NCBI GenBank assembly: GCA_016714815.1
Contig: JADKBZ010000005.1
Coordinates: forward strand, 429,520 to 493,519
Direction of reading: 5' to 3'
Length of the DNA stretch: 64,000 nucleotides
Source of the DNA: Holophagales bacterium
GTDB taxonomy: Bacteria; Acidobacteriota; Thermoanaerobaculia; UBA5066
Shown: positions 16,787 through 27,512 of the stretch, piece after piece
How the letters are laid out: each line of letters opens with the position of its first letter
How positions within the stretch are numbered: the stretch's first letter is position 1
Position numbers and translations under genes: made by a program
The notes under the pieces: generated by a model
Database searches by the model: none
Told to the model about the DNA's origin: nothing
The model's input: the letters and a program-made list of their open reading frames with translations, nothing else

Positions 16787-19700
16787 GTGGCTCGAATGCT
16801 GTCCGCCCGCCGGTTCGCCCCCCTCCTCCTCGCCTGCCTGCCGTTTCTCGCCCCTCCCGCCGCCGCCGCGGCCGCCCGGTTCGTCAGGACCCCGGACGTC
16901 CGTGGCGACGTCGTCGTCCTCGCGTGGGAAGGGGACCTCTTCCGCGTCCCCCTCTCGGGCGGGACCGCCGTCCGGATGACGACCCACCCGGGCATCGAGG
17001 AGGCTCCCAGGCTCTCCCCCGACGGGAAGTGGGTCGCCTTCCGGGCCTCCTACGACGGCCCGGGCGAGGTCTACCTGATGCCGACGGCCGGCGGCATCCC
17101 CAGGCGCCTCACGTTCACCGGGAACGCCTCGCCCGTCACCTGGACCCCCGACGGCAAGAGGATCGTCTTCCGCTCCGGTTTCGAGTCGACCTTCCGCCCC
17201 GTCCCGAAGCTCTACTCGGTCTCGCCCGAGGGGGAGCTCCCCGATCCGCTCCCGCCCGAGCGGGGCGTTCTCGCGGCCTATTCCCCCGACGGGACGAAGC
17301 TCGCCTACAACCGTCGCGGCGACGAGGAGTACTACTGGAAGCGGTACAAGGGGGGCCAGTACCAGGACATCTGGCTCTACGACTTCGCCGCGAAGAGCTA
17401 CACGCCTCTCACCGACTACGTCGGGAAGAACTCCTACCCGATGTGGGCCGGCGGCGGCCTCCTCTTCGTGACGGACCGCGCCTCGAAGGGGGTCGCGAAC
17501 CTCTGGCGCCTCGACCCGGCGACGAAGGCGGCCTCGGCCGTCACGGCCTACGAGGACTTCGACGTCCAGATGCCGTCCACCGACGGGAAGACGGTCGTCT
17601 TCACGCGGGCCGGCATCCTCTACCGGATGGACGTCGCCACCACCACGTTCGGCAAGGTCGAGAAGGTCGCCGTCGACGTCCCGAGCGACCAGTGGGCCCT
17701 CGCCGAGCGGGCCGTCAGCGCGAAGGAGACGATCCAGTCGATGGCGGTTTCCAGCGACGGGAAGTGGACCGCCTTCGAAGCCCGTGGCGACATCTTCCTC
17801 GTCTCGACGGACGAGAACGGCGGGACCCGCAACCTGACCCGCGCACAGAAGAGCCGCGAGCGGTTCCCCCGCTTCTCCCCCGACGGGACGAAGGTCGCCT
17901 TCTACTCCGACCGGACCGGCGAGTACCAGCTCTACGTCGCCGACGCGACCGTCGAGGGCGCCGGCAAGCCGTGGGAGGCGATCACGACGAGCCTCGACCG
18001 GACGGCCTACCACGCCGAGTGGTCCCCCGACGGGACGAAGCTCCTCTTCGGCGACAAGGACCTCCGGGTCTTCGTCGTCGACGTCGCGACGAAGAAGCTG
18101 ACGAAGATCGCCGAGTCGAACCAGCTCGCCAACGACGAGTTCTCGTGGGAGATCTCCGACTACGCCTGGTCTCCCGACGGGGCGTGGGTCGCGTACGCGC
18201 AGATCGAGCCGAACCGCAACGGGCGGATCTGGCTCCACGAGCTCGCGACCGGGAAGACCGTCCCCGTGACGGACGGCTTCTACCACTCCGTGAACCCGTC
18301 GTTCGACGCGAAGGGGGACCTCCTCTACTTCCTCTCCTACCGGAACTACACGACGCGCGTCGACGTCTTCGAGGACAACCACGTCATCCCGAAGCCGGTG
18401 GTGCCGGTCGCCGTCCAGCTCCGCGCCGGCCAGAGGCCGCCGTTCGAGAAGGGGCCGAAGGACGAGGCGAAGAGCGCCGAGCCCGCGCCCGACGGGACGA
18501 AGGTCGGAGTCAAGGACGTCAAGGACGTCAAGGAGACGAAGGCGGCTCCGAAGGCCGCCCTCCCGAAGGTCGTCGTCGACGTCGAAGGACTCTCCTCGCG
18601 TCTCTTCCCGCTCCCGGTCAAGGCGGGGACCTTCTTCCACCTGAAGGCCGGCAAGGGGATGGTGACCTGGGGCGCCACCGAAGACTACGGCGAGGACGAG
18701 ATCGAGCAGCTCTTCACGCCCGCCTTCGGCAAGGACCTCCTCGGCCTCCACGTCTTCGACGTGGCCTCCCAGAAGGAAGTCACCCTCGAGGGGAACATCT
18801 CCGACTGGCGGCTCTCGCCCAGCGGCGAGCAGGTCGTCGTCAAGAAGGGCGCCGCCTTCCACGCCTCGCCCCTCGAGAAGCTCTTCTCTGGCAAGGTTTT
18901 CGGCGCGGCGCTCGGCCTCGACCGCCTCGTCGTGAGAGTCGACCCGCGCGTCGAGTGGCTGCAGGTCTTCGACGACGCCTGGCGCTGGTACCGCGACTTC
19001 TTCTACGACGCGAACATGCACGGCCGCGACTGGAAGGCGATGGGGGCGGCCTACCGGGCGATGGTCCCCGAGCTCAACTCCCGAACCGAGCTGAACTGGC
19101 TCCTCTCGCAGATGGTGGGCGAGCTCTGCGTCTCGCACACGTACGTCGGAGGGGGGGACACCGGTCCGAAGAAGGCGCCGGAAGCCCTCGCCTTCACCGG
19201 CCGGCTCGGCGCCGACCTCGCCGCGGGTCCGGACGGCCGCTTCGTCATCCGCTCCGTCTTCCGCCCCTCCGGCTACACGGGGGACCTCGTGTCGCCCCTC
19301 GCCCGCCCCGACGTGAACGTGAAGGACGGGGAGCTCCTCCTCGCCATCGACGGGACCGACCTCACGGCCCCCGACAACCCGTTCCGCCACCTCCAGGTGG
19401 TGAAGGGGCAGAAGGTGCGGCTCACGGTCGGCCCGACCGCCGACGGCAGGGGGAGCCGCGTCGTCGAGGTCGAGCCGCTCCGCTCGGAGTACGAGCTCCG
19501 GTACGACCGCTGGATCGCGAAGAACGTGGCGTACGTCCAGAACGCCTCGGGCGGCAAGATGGGGTACGTCCACCTGACGGCGATGGGGGCCGAGAACATC
19601 GCCCAGTTCGACCGCTACTACCGCGCGTTCCACGACCGCAAGGGGCTCGTCGTCGACGTCCGCGGCAACGGTGGTGGCTGGGTCGAGTACTTCGTCATCG

Positions 19701-20152
19701 ACAAGCTCCAGCGGAAGCTGACCGCTTTCAACGTCCTGAAGAACAAGGAGCCTTTCTCCTACCCGCCCGGCGCTTCGAGCGCCCACCTCGCCGTCCTGAC
19801 GAACGAGTACAACGGCTCGGACGGCGAGGCGTTCATCGAGCACTGGAAGGCGGCGAAGCTCGGACCGGTCATCGGCGTCCCGTCGTGGGGCGGGCTCGTC
19901 GGGATCGTCAACGGCCAGCCGACGGTCGACGGCGGGACGGTCCACCAGTCGAACAACTCGTTCTACGGGCGCGACGGCAAGTGGCTCGTCGAAAACCACG
20001 GGGCCGACCCCGACATCCTCCTCGAGAACGACCCGGCGTCGGCGAGCCGCGGCGTCGACCTCCAGCTCGAGAAGGCGGTCGAGGTGCTCAACAAGGCGAT
20101 CGTCGAAAGGCCGTTCACCTTTCCTGGCAAGCCCGCCTACCCGGTGAGATAG
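16787..20152 (+). CDS. Secreted tricorn-type S41 protease
   Basis: The 1121-residue product (GTG 16787, or ATG 16796 three codons on) has a signal peptide. A long beta-propeller region with repeated LSPDGKWVAF / SPDGTKLAY blades follows (about residues 40-560), then a tricorn C1 domain, a PDZ domain (about 835-910) and the S41 core. Catalytic candidates are His784 in VSHTYVGG and Ser1011 in YNGSDGEAF. Tricorn-family enzymes trim peptides; bacterial homologues with signals act in the periplasm. A Lys/Asp/Ala-rich linker with a KDV repeat (about residues 570-590) separates the propellers from the catalytic half. The gene ends before a strong terminator. Confidence 0.93.
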   Translation: MARMLSARRFAPLLLACLPFLAPPAAAAAARFVRTPDVRGDVVVLAWEGDLFRVPLSGGTAVRMTTHPGIEEAPRLSPDGKWVAFRASYDGPGEVYLMPTAGGIPRRLTFTGNASPVTWTPDGKRIVFRSGFESTFRPVPKLYSVSPEGELPDPLPPERGVLAAYSPDGTKLAYNRRGDEEYYWKRYKGGQYQDIWLYDFAAKSYTPLTDYVGKNSYPMWAGGGLLFVTDRASKGVANLWRLDPATKAASAVTAYEDFDVQMPSTDGKTVVFTRAGILYRMDVATTTFGKVEKVAVDVPSDQWALAERAVSAKETIQSMAVSSDGKWTAFEARGDIFLVSTDENGGTRNLTRAQKSRERFPRFSPDGTKVAFYSDRTGEYQLYVADATVEGAGKPWEAITTSLDRTAYHAEWSPDGTKLLFGDKDLRVFVVDVATKKLTKIAESNQLANDEFSWEISDYAWSPDGAWVAYAQIEPNRNGRIWLHELATGKTVPVTDGFYHSVNPSFDAKGDLLYFLSYRNYTTRVDVFEDNHVIPKPVVPVAVQLRAGQRPPFEKGPKDEAKSAEPAPDGTKVGVKDVKDVKETKAAPKAALPKVVVDVEGLSSRLFPLPVKAGTFFHLKAGKGMVTWGATEDYGEDEIEQLFTPAFGKDLLGLHVFDVASQKEVTLEGNISDWRLSPSGEQVVVKKGAAFHASPLEKLFSGKVFGAALGLDRLVVRVDPRVEWLQVFDDAWRWYRDFFYDANMHGRDWKAMGAAYRAMVPELNSRTELNWLLSQMVGELCVSHTYVGGGDTGPKKAPEALAFTGRLGADLAAGPDGRFVIRSVFRPSGYTGDLVSPLARPDVNVKDGELLLAIDGTDLTAPDNPFRHLQVVKGQKVRLTVGPTADGRGSRVVEVEPLRSEYELRYDRWIAKNVAYVQNASGGKMGYVHLTAMGAENIAQFDRYYRAFHDRKGLVVDVRGNGGGWVEYFVIDKLQRKLTAFNVLKNKEPFSYPPGASSAHLAVLTNEYNGSDGEAFIEHWKAAKLGPVIGVPSWGGLVGIVNGQPTVDGGTVHQSNNSFYGRDGKWLVENHGADPDILLENDPASASRGVDLQLEKAVEVLNKAIVERPFTFPGKPAYPVR

Positions 20153-20162
20153 CGGAATCTCT

Positions 20163-20207
20163 CCCGGGGGCGGCGAACGAGGGGGCTTCCCCTCCGCCGC
20201 CCCCGGG
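20163..20207 (+). terminator. Strong GC hairpin after the tricorn gene
   Basis: Perfect 13-bp arms (cccgggggcggcg / cgccgcccccggg) enclose a 19-base loop that itself contains a short gagggg/cccctc stem. It begins 11 bases after the stop codon and is followed by a pyrimidine-rich stretch. Confidence 0.7.
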
Positions 20208-20284
20208 CTTCCTGTCGGATTCCCTGTCCATTCCCCGCTCATTTCGTCCTTTCCGTGGGAGCCCTCCGGGCTTAGATTCCGCGG

Positions 20285-22957
20285 ATGCGCCGCCTCCTCC
20301 CCCGCCTCGGCCTCGGCTTCACCCTCGTTCTCGCCCTTCCCGCCGCCGCGGACGGGCCTTTCCGGCCCGTCGCAACGCCCGCCGAGGTGGCGAGCCTCAC
20401 CCCGACCACGGTCCGGGCCAAGGCCCTTCGCCCGGCCTTCTTCGACTCCCGCCTCTTCATCGAGGCGGTGCGCGGTATCGCGGTGGAGAGGCCAAACGAG
20501 GTCGGGACCCCTTCGACGCTCCTCGAGCTTCCGCATCCCGACGGCGGTCTCGCGCTCTTCCGCGTGATCGAGTCACCCGTGATGGCGCCCGAGCTGGCGG
20601 CGAAGTTCCCCGAGATCCGGACCTTCCGCGGCGAGGGGGTCGACGACCCGACCGCCTCCGTCCGGTTCGACGTCAGCCCCCGGGGCTTCTCGGCCATGGT
20701 CCTCTCGGCCTTCGGAGCCTGGTACGTCGACCCGTGGTCGAGGGACAAGCCGGGCGTCGTCGCCTCGTACCACCGCCGCGACGCCCTGCGCGACCCGGAG
20801 AACGTCTTCCGGTGCGAGGGGCCGCCGAAGGAAGAGGGGCTCGAGGAACCGGCGCTGCGCTCCGTGAGGTCCGAGCCGGGGCCGGCGTACCTGCCCCTTC
20901 TCGCCACCGGCCCGACCCTGAAGACCTATCGGCTCGCCCTGGCGACGACCGGCGAGTATTCGGTCGCCGTCTGCGGCGCGAGCCCGACGACGGGCTGTGT
21001 CGCCGCCGAGGTCGCCACCTCCGTGAACCGCGTGAGCGGCATCTACGAGCGCGAGATGGCGATCCGGATGACGCTCGTCGGCAACAACGACCTCGTCCTC
21101 TACCTGAACGGCACGACGGACCCCTACACCAACACCAGCGCCAGCACCCTCCTCACCCAGAACCAGAGCAACCTCGACCTGGTCATCGGGACCGCCAGCT
21201 ACGACATCGGACACGTCTACTCGACGGGCGGCGGCGGCCTCGCCGGCCTCGGGGTCGTCTGCCGGTCCACCTCCAAGGCCCGCGGCGAAACGGGCCTGTC
21301 GAACCCCGTCGGCGACGCGTTCTACGTCGACTACGTGGCCCACGAGATGGGTCACCAGTTCGGCGGCAACCACACGTTCAACGGCAACCTCGGCTCCTGC
21401 GCGGGGGGCAACCGGGCCGCTTCCGCCGCCTACGAGCCGGGCAGCGGTTCGACGATCATGGCCTACGCAGGAATCTGCGGCGCACAGGACCTCCAGTCCA
21501 ACAGCGACCCCTACTTCCACGCCAAGAGCTTCGACGAGATCGTCACCTACACGACGTCGGGCGCAGGCGCCGGCTGCGCGGCGGGCTCGGCGACCTCGAA
21601 CACCGCTCCGACGGTCGAGGCCGGTCCGACGTACACCATTCCCGCCCAGACCCCCTTCGCGCTGACCGGTTCCGCGACGGACACCGAGGGCGACCCGCTG
21701 ACCTACATGTGGGAGGAGTTCGACCTCGGGACGGTCGAGTCGGGCACGCCTCTCGTCGATGCCGGCAACAGGCCGATCTTCCGCTCCTTCAACGCGTCGA
21801 CGAGCCCGACGCGGACCTTCCCGCGGCTCCTCGGCGTCCTCGCCGGGACCCCCTGCCCGGACCTGATTGCGGGGGACATGTGCGGCGAGGTCCTGCCGAC
21901 GACGAGCCGGACGATGAACTTCCGGCTGACGGCACGCGACAACCGGGCCGGTGGCGGCGTGAACTCCGACTCGACGACCGTGACATCCGTTTCTACGGCG
22001 GGCCCCTTCGCCGTCACCGCTCCCTCCACGGCCGTCTCCTGGGTCGGCGGTTCGGCACAGACCGTCACCTGGAACGTCGCCGAGACGACCGCCGGGCCGA
22101 TCTCGTGCGCCAGCGTCGCGCTGTCGTTCTCGACCGACGGCGGCACCACCTTCCCGACGACGATCCTGGCCTCGACGCCGAACGACGGCACCCAGGCGAT
22201 CTCGGTGCCGAACCTCCCGACGACGACGGCCCGCATCAAGGTCGCCTGTGTCGGGAACGTCTTCTTCGCGATCTCGCGGCCCGGCTTCACCGTCACCGCC
22301 GCGACGGGTCCGGTCGTCTCGACGATCAGCCCCGGCACGGGGACGACTGCCGGCGGGACGTCCGTCACGATCGCCGGCTCCGGCTTCGTCGCCCTGGCGA
22401 CGGTCACGATCGGAGGCACCGCGGCGACGTCCGTGAACGTCGATTCGGCGACCTCGATCACCGCGGTGACCTCCGCCCACGTCGCCGGCGTGGTCGACGT
22501 CGTCGTGACGAATCCCGGCGGCGAGTCCGGCACCCTTCCGGCCGGCTATACCTACGTCGCCGGAGCGACCACGGGCGTCTCCTTCTACACGGTGACGCCG
22601 TGCCGCGTCGTCGACACGCGCGACCCCGACGGACCGTTCGGGGGCCCGATTCTCGCGGCGTCGCCGGCCGAGCGGACCTTCACCCTCGCCTCGTCGTGCG
22701 GCGTCCCGGCCGACGCGAAAGCCGTCTCCGCCAACGCCACCGTCACGGGGGGCGCCGCCGACGGAAGCCTCCGGTTCTTTCCCTCCGATTCGACGCTGCC
22801 GATCGCCACGACGATCTCCTTCGGCGCCGGGAAGACGAGGGCCAACAACACGCTGCTCCTCCTCTCGGGAGCCGGGGGAGCGGGGCGCGCCACCGTCGTG
22901 AACGACTCGACCGCCCCGATCCACCTCATCCTCGACGTGAACGGCTACTTCAAGTAG
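20285..22957 (+). CDS. Secreted reprolysin-like (metzincin) metalloprotease with IPT/TIG and a VNGYF-type C-terminal domain
   Basis: The 890-residue product has a Sec signal, a propeptide-like region to about residue 200, and a metzincin catalytic domain with HEMGHQFGGNH beginning at His353. This is the extended zinc motif HExxHxxGxxH. A downstream EPGSGSTIMAYAG segment carries the Met-turn. Next come a Cys-containing beta domain, an immunoglobulin-like region, an IPT/TIG domain (ISPGTGTTAGGTSVTIAGSG) and a last about 125 residues. That tail starts TPCRVVDTRDPDGPFGG and ends LDVNGYFK, a terminal module seen on many exported bacterial proteins. Likely an extracellular protease. The T2SS encoded in the window could export it (inference). 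Confidence 0.9.
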   Translation: MRRLLPRLGLGFTLVLALPAAADGPFRPVATPAEVASLTPTTVRAKALRPAFFDSRLFIEAVRGIAVERPNEVGTPSTLLELPHPDGGLALFRVIESPVMAPELAAKFPEIRTFRGEGVDDPTASVRFDVSPRGFSAMVLSAFGAWYVDPWSRDKPGVVASYHRRDALRDPENVFRCEGPPKEEGLEEPALRSVRSEPGPAYLPLLATGPTLKTYRLALATTGEYSVAVCGASPTTGCVAAEVATSVNRVSGIYEREMAIRMTLVGNNDLVLYLNGTTDPYTNTSASTLLTQNQSNLDLVIGTASYDIGHVYSTGGGGLAGLGVVCRSTSKARGETGLSNPVGDAFYVDYVAHEMGHQFGGNHTFNGNLGSCAGGNRAASAAYEPGSGSTIMAYAGICGAQDLQSNSDPYFHAKSFDEIVTYTTSGAGAGCAAGSATSNTAPTVEAGPTYTIPAQTPFALTGSATDTEGDPLTYMWEEFDLGTVESGTPLVDAGNRPIFRSFNASTSPTRTFPRLLGVLAGTPCPDLIAGDMCGEVLPTTSRTMNFRLTARDNRAGGGVNSDSTTVTSVSTAGPFAVTAPSTAVSWVGGSAQTVTWNVAETTAGPISCASVALSFSTDGGTTFPTTILASTPNDGTQAISVPNLPTTTARIKVACVGNVFFAISRPGFTVTAATGPVVSTISPGTGTTAGGTSVTIAGSGFVALATVTIGGTAATSVNVDSATSITAVTSAHVAGVVDVVVTNPGGESGTLPAGYTYVAGATTGVSFYTVTPCRVVDTRDPDGPFGGPILAASPAERTFTLASSCGVPADAKAVSANATVTGGAADGSLRFFPSDSTLPIATTISFGAGKTRANNTLLLLSGAGGAGRATVVNDSTAPIHLILDVNGYFK

Positions 22958-22968
22958 CCCGCCCTCCC

Positions 22969-25900
22969 CTACTCCTCGAGCAGGCCCCGCAGCTCCTCCC
23001 GCGTGAAGCGGCGCAGGAGCCGCGGGTCTTCCTCGGGGACGAGGTCCTTCGCGAGGCGGGCCTTGTCGGCGATCAGCCGGTCGATCCGCTCTTCCACCGT
23101 CCCGCGCGTGACGAGGGTGACGACCTGGACGCCGCGGGTCTGGCCGATCCGGTGGACCCGGTCCGTCGCCTGCTCCTCGCGGGCGGCGTTCCACCAGCGG
23201 TCGTAGTGGATGACGACGGAGGCGGCCGTCAGGTCGATGCCGACCCCCGCGGCGCGCAGGCTCGCGAGGAAGACGCGGCAGGAGGGGTCCGTCCGGAACC
23301 GCGCGACGGGGGCCGCGCGGTCGACCGTCGCCCCGCGGAGCGTCTCGAAGCCGATCCCGGCCTCGGTCAGGTGCGCCCCCATCCTGTCGAGCATCCGGAG
23401 GTACTGGCTGAAGACGACGACCTTCAGCCCGCTTCCGAGCGCTTCGTCGAGCAGCTCGACGAGGAGGTCCCACTTCCCGGAGCCCTCGTCGCCGGGAGGA
23501 TCTCCCTCGGGACGGAGGAGGTCGGGGTGGTCGCAGAGCTGCTTGAGCTTCGTCAGGAGGGCGAAGACGTGGAGGTACGGCACCGGGCCCGCCCCTTCGA
23601 GCGCGGCGCGGAGCGGGCCTCCCCTCTGCTCGAGGAACGTCCGGTAGAGCTCCGCCTGCCCCGGCGTCATCTCGCACTCCCGCCGGTCGAGGAGCTTCTC
23701 GGGGAGGCCGAGGGCGACCTGCGATTTCGTCCGGCGGAGGAGGAAGGGGCGGACGAGGCGCCGGAGCCTCTCGCGGGCCGTCTCGTCCCCGTTCTCGATC
23801 GGCCGGGCGAAGCCTTTCCGGAAGTCGGCTTCTCCCGGCAGATAGCCCGGGAGGACGAAGTCGAGGAGCGTCCGCAGCTCCTCGACGCTGTTCTCCACGG
23901 GCGTCCCGGTGAGGCCGAGGACGGTCCCCGCCCGGATCGCGCGGAGTGCCTGGTGCGTCGCGGTCCCGCGGTTCTTCACCGTCTGCACCTCGTCGAGGAC
24001 GAAGAGGTCGAAGGGGGTCCCCGCGAGAGCGGCGGCGTCGTTGCGGAGCGTCCCGTAGGTCGTCAGAAGGACCCGTTCGCCCCGCCTCGGCCACGCCGCG
24101 TGCGGCGCCGTGGTGGCGTCTCACCGGGAGGCCCGGCACGAGCCGCCGGAGCGTCTCGTGCCAGTGTGGAAGGACGGACGCCGGGCAGACGACGAGGACC
24201 CGCGGGGGACGGCCCGACTCGCGCGCCATCGCGGCGAGGAGGGCGACCGCCTGCCACGTCTTGCCGAGGCCCATGTCGTCGCAGAGGAGCCCCCCGAAGC
24301 CGTTGCGATAGAGGAACCAGAGCCACGAGTAGCCCGTCCGCTGGAAGTCGAAGAGCGGGAGGCCGAGGTCTTCCGGCGGGGGTGCCGGGGCGTCGGCGGC
24401 AAGGTCCTCGAGGCGCGCGAGGGCCGCCGCGGAGGCGCCGGCTCCGGTGACCTTCTGATCCGGCGGGAGGTACGAGCGGACCCGGCAGACGTCGAGGGGG
24501 AGGAGGTGGAGCCGGACCCGGGCGCCCCGACCGGAGAGGGCGGTCTTCTCGAGGCCGTCCATCCAGCCGTACCGCGGGTGCTGCGGGTCGAGGAGCCCGC
24601 CCGCCACCGCGAGGAGGGTCTCCTTCTTCTTCCGCGCCGCGAGGATCGCCCCGAACGGGACGGCCTGGCCGCGGACGCGGTAGACGATGTCGAGGAGATA
24701 CCGCCCTCCCTCCTCTCCGAGGGCGACGACCTCCGCCCCGTCCGGCTCGGCCAGGCCGCCGCCGCCGAGCTCGGGAGGAAGGAGCTCGACGGGCCACGTC
24801 GCGAGCTCTTCCCGGTGGCGGGAGAGGAAGCGCGCCACGGCGGGGGACGGAACCCGCGTCTCGCCGTCGACCGGGACCCCGACCGGAGACGGGCTCCACT
24901 CGTCGTCGAAGCCGAGGGAGCCCTGCGGCCCCGCCTCCGGCTCGCGGAACGGGCGGCGGCGCTCCTCGACCGGGACGAGCCCCCGCTCTTCCGGCAGGAG
25001 CGCGAAGCCTCCGCAGCGCCGGGTGCGCGACTCGGGAAGGTCGAAGGTCCGCGTGCCGCCGGGCGTCGTCACGACGAGGGCCGGGGTGAGGAGGAGGTCG
25101 CCCCGCGGGTCGATGGAGAGCCGCAGCGTCGCCCGCGCCGACCCCTCGACCCGCGAGAGGCCGAGGGCCGCCAGGGCGGCGCCCCCCTCGCGACGCGCGA
25201 GGGCCTCGAGGGCGGAGGCTTCGAGCCGGAGCCGCACGCCCCCTCCGCCGTCCGAGACGGCGAGCCACGCGCCCGACGCGTCCGTCTCGATCCGGGCGGC
25301 GCATTCCTCCTTCGCGGTCGCGTCGAAGGCGCGCGCCGCCAGGACGAAGAGGACCGACTCCTCGGCCGTCTGCCGCCGCGACTTCACGCCGTGCTCGTTG
25401 AGCGTCCGCTCCTCGGAGGTCCGGACGACCTGGGCGAGAAGCGTCTCGTGGCGAAGCCGGGCGAAGGCTCCGGCGGGGACCGGCCCCGCCGGGAGGCTCT
25501 TCGCGAGGCCCGCCCACGGCTCCCCGGAGCCCGAGAGGGATGCGAGCGCGAGCCCCGCGCCATTCTCGAGACGAAGGCCCGCGGGTCTTCCGTCGGACCC
25601 GGGCGGTCCGGGCGTCGCCCGGAGGCCCGACGGGAAGCTCTCGACGAGCCCCTCGACGGCGCGGAGCCAGGGGCTCTCGGCGAAGTCGTCGCCCGGGAGG
25701 CGGGCCGCGCCCGACGCATCGGCCCGGGCGAGCGCCGCCGCCAGCGCCCCGAGGTGCGGGCAGAGGGCGTACGGCCGCTGCTTCGGCGTGCAGGGGCAGC
25801 TGGCGGCGAGGAGGCCGTCGGCCGCGTCGAAGGCGAGGAGGGCGAGGCTGGCCCGGCCGTTTGGGGCGACGACCTTTCCCGCGACGCCCCGGCGCAGCCA

Positions 25901-26017
25901 GGCGCCCTCGTCCACGCGCCCTCCCGCCGAGAGGAGGCGCAGCGCCGTCCTCTGGCCGTCGCGGTCGAGGCGCGAGCGGACGCACTCGGGGAAGCGGCTC
26001 TCCGCCGGAGAGCTCAC
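22969..26017 (-). pseudogene. SNF2/Rad54-type DEAD-like helicase with SWIM zinc finger, broken by one frameshift
   Basis: The N-terminal frame, from GTG 26017, has a SWIM-type zinc finger (CPCTPKQRPYALCPH), a long SNF2-associated region, and Walker A in CDDMGLGKTWQA. It continues to PHWHETLRRLVPGL. At about 24091-24110 the coding moves by one base to the frame ending at 22969. That frame carries TTYGTLRND, the DEVQ box, GLTGTPVENS, the helicase-C motifs VVVFSQYLRML and DRVHRIGQT, and the stop. Dropping one base between HHGAAR and AWPRRGERVLL restores a continuous protein of about 1015 residues. All seven motifs are intact, so a sequencing error or a very recent mutation is likely. The family remodels protein-DNA complexes. 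Confidence 0.85.
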
Positions 26018-26111
26018 GCCTCGCGACCTCGGAACCAGGGGGACTGCCGGGCCATCTCGCTCCTCCGCCGGTACCCCGGCGTCCGGAGTATCGCCCGGCC
26101 GCGGACGGGCT

Positions 26112-27512
26112 TCAGTAGCGCCGCTTTCGTCCCCCGCCCGCCTCGATCTCCGCGACGTGGGCCCGGGCCCGCGCCGCCAGCGAGGGGTCCTCCGTCCGGG
26201 CCGCCACCTCGCGGAAGACGCCCACCGCGGCGTCCCCCTGCCCGGCGTTCAGGAGCCCGACCGCGGCGTTGAAACGCCGGACGAGCCGGTTGTGCGTGAC
26301 GAGGCGCCGGAGCTCGCCCACGTCCCAGCCGAGGGCGTTCTGCATTTCGGGGTCGTACCCGAGCGAGGCGTGAAGCGCCTCGAGCCGGGTGAGCGCCTCC
26401 TCCTCGCGTCCCGCGTCGATCAGGCGGTTCACCAGGTCGACCTCCGCCGGGACGTCGGCCCGGATGCCGAGGGTGGCGCCCGGCAGGGTCGAGGAGACGA
26501 GGGGGGCCGAGGGGGCGACCCGCCCGAGCGCGGGCGGCGCCGTGCCCGCTTCCGTCTCGGGCATCCGGCGCCCCTTCGCGACGCCGCCGAGGACCCCCGC
26601 GGCGCCGGTCCTCGTCAGCGGCAGGAGGCGGCCGACGGGGAGCGCCGCGGCGGGGACGTCGACGACCCGCGCGAGCGGCCGCGAGTCGACGACGTGCCTT
26701 CGCGCCCGCTCGTACAGCGTCCGCTCGCTCTCGCCGAAGGCGTCGCGGAACGCGGACGCGCTCTCGCGCCCTTCCGAGACGAGCCGGGCGAAGAGGCCGA
26801 GCTCCTCCTCGCCCTCGGGAGTTCCCTGCAAGAGGACATGGACGACGGCCCAGGCCTGGGCACGCAGGAGAGCGGGCGTCGGCCCCGCCCCGTCGATCGC
26901 CACCGCGGAGAAGAGGCCCGGGCGTCCGGCCGGGAGGCCCGCGGCGCGAAGGAGGGCCACGTGCTGCGGCACGAGCCGCCCGAGCGTCGCCCGCGCCTCG
27001 GTCGCCGAGAAGGTCGAGAGGTACTCGCCGAGGCCCGCCACGAGCCACGGCGCCCGCGATGCCTTCGATCGGCGCGCGAGGGCGGTCGCGGCGTCGCGGA
27101 GGAGCACGGCCCGCGCCTCCTCGTCGCTCGTCGCCGCGACGACGATCCGGTCGCCCGCGGGGCCGGGGGGCGGGAAACCCGCTCGCGCGAGGTGCGCCTC
27201 GTCGTGGACCACGGCGGCGACGAGGGTCGGCGAAGCGCCGAACGCCCCCGGGACGAGCCCGGGCATCAGGGCGACGAGGGCCCGGAGCGTGACGGCCGTC
27301 TCGACGAGTCGCGCGTCGGACGCCGTCCCGACGACCGTGACGCTCCCCGCCTCCACCTTTCTCCACGCCTCCCGGTCGGGAGCGGGGGAACGGGCGGCGG
27401 CGGGAGCGGAGAAGGCCGGAACCGCACCCGGCAGGGCCGCGAGGAAGACGAGGGCGAGGCCCGGCCGCCACGTTCCTGTCCCCGCGCGCGAATCCCTCGG
27501 CAGCGGCGTCAC
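26112..27512 (-). CDS. Secreted peptidase_MA-like protein with degenerate zinc site and TPR-like C-terminus
   Basis: The 466-residue product (GTG 27512) has a signal peptide and a DUF1570/peptidase_MA-like layout: VTVVGTASDARLVE, then AVLLRDAATALARR, then APWLVAGLGEYLSTF. In active relatives the helix before the WL..GL.EY block carries HExxH. Here it reads RDAATA, so zinc binding is probably lost. The last about 120 residues are helical repeats (DAGREEEALTRLEALH, LLNAGQGDAAVGVFREVA) of TPR type. The gene is divergent from DUF2177. Likely a periplasmic scaffold or binding protein (inference). Confidence 0.65.
   Translation of the reverse strand: MTPLPRDSRAGTGTWRPGLALVFLAALPGAVPAFSAPAAARSPAPDREAWRKVEAGSVTVVGTASDARLVETAVTLRALVALMPGLVPGAFGASPTLVAAVVHDEAHLARAGFPPPGPAGDRIVVAATSDEEARAVLLRDAATALARRSKASRAPWLVAGLGEYLSTFSATEARATLGRLVPQHVALLRAAGLPAGRPGLFSAVAIDGAGPTPALLRAQAWAVVHVLLQGTPEGEEELGLFARLVSEGRESASAFRDAFGESERTLYERARRHVVDSRPLARVVDVPAAALPVGRLLPLTRTGAAGVLGGVAKGRRMPETEAGTAPPALGRVAPSAPLVSSTLPGATLGIRADVPAEVDLVNRLIDAGREEEALTRLEALHASLGYDPEMQNALGWDVGELRRLVTHNRLVRRFNAAVGLLNAGQGDAAVGVFREVAARTEDPSLAARARAHVAEIEAGGGRKRRY

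Noticed and set aside
20573..22960. Leftward extension of the helicase frame through the metalloprotease gene
   Set aside because: It is the antisense shadow of the metalloprotease; the helicase ends at 22969 in the shifted frame.
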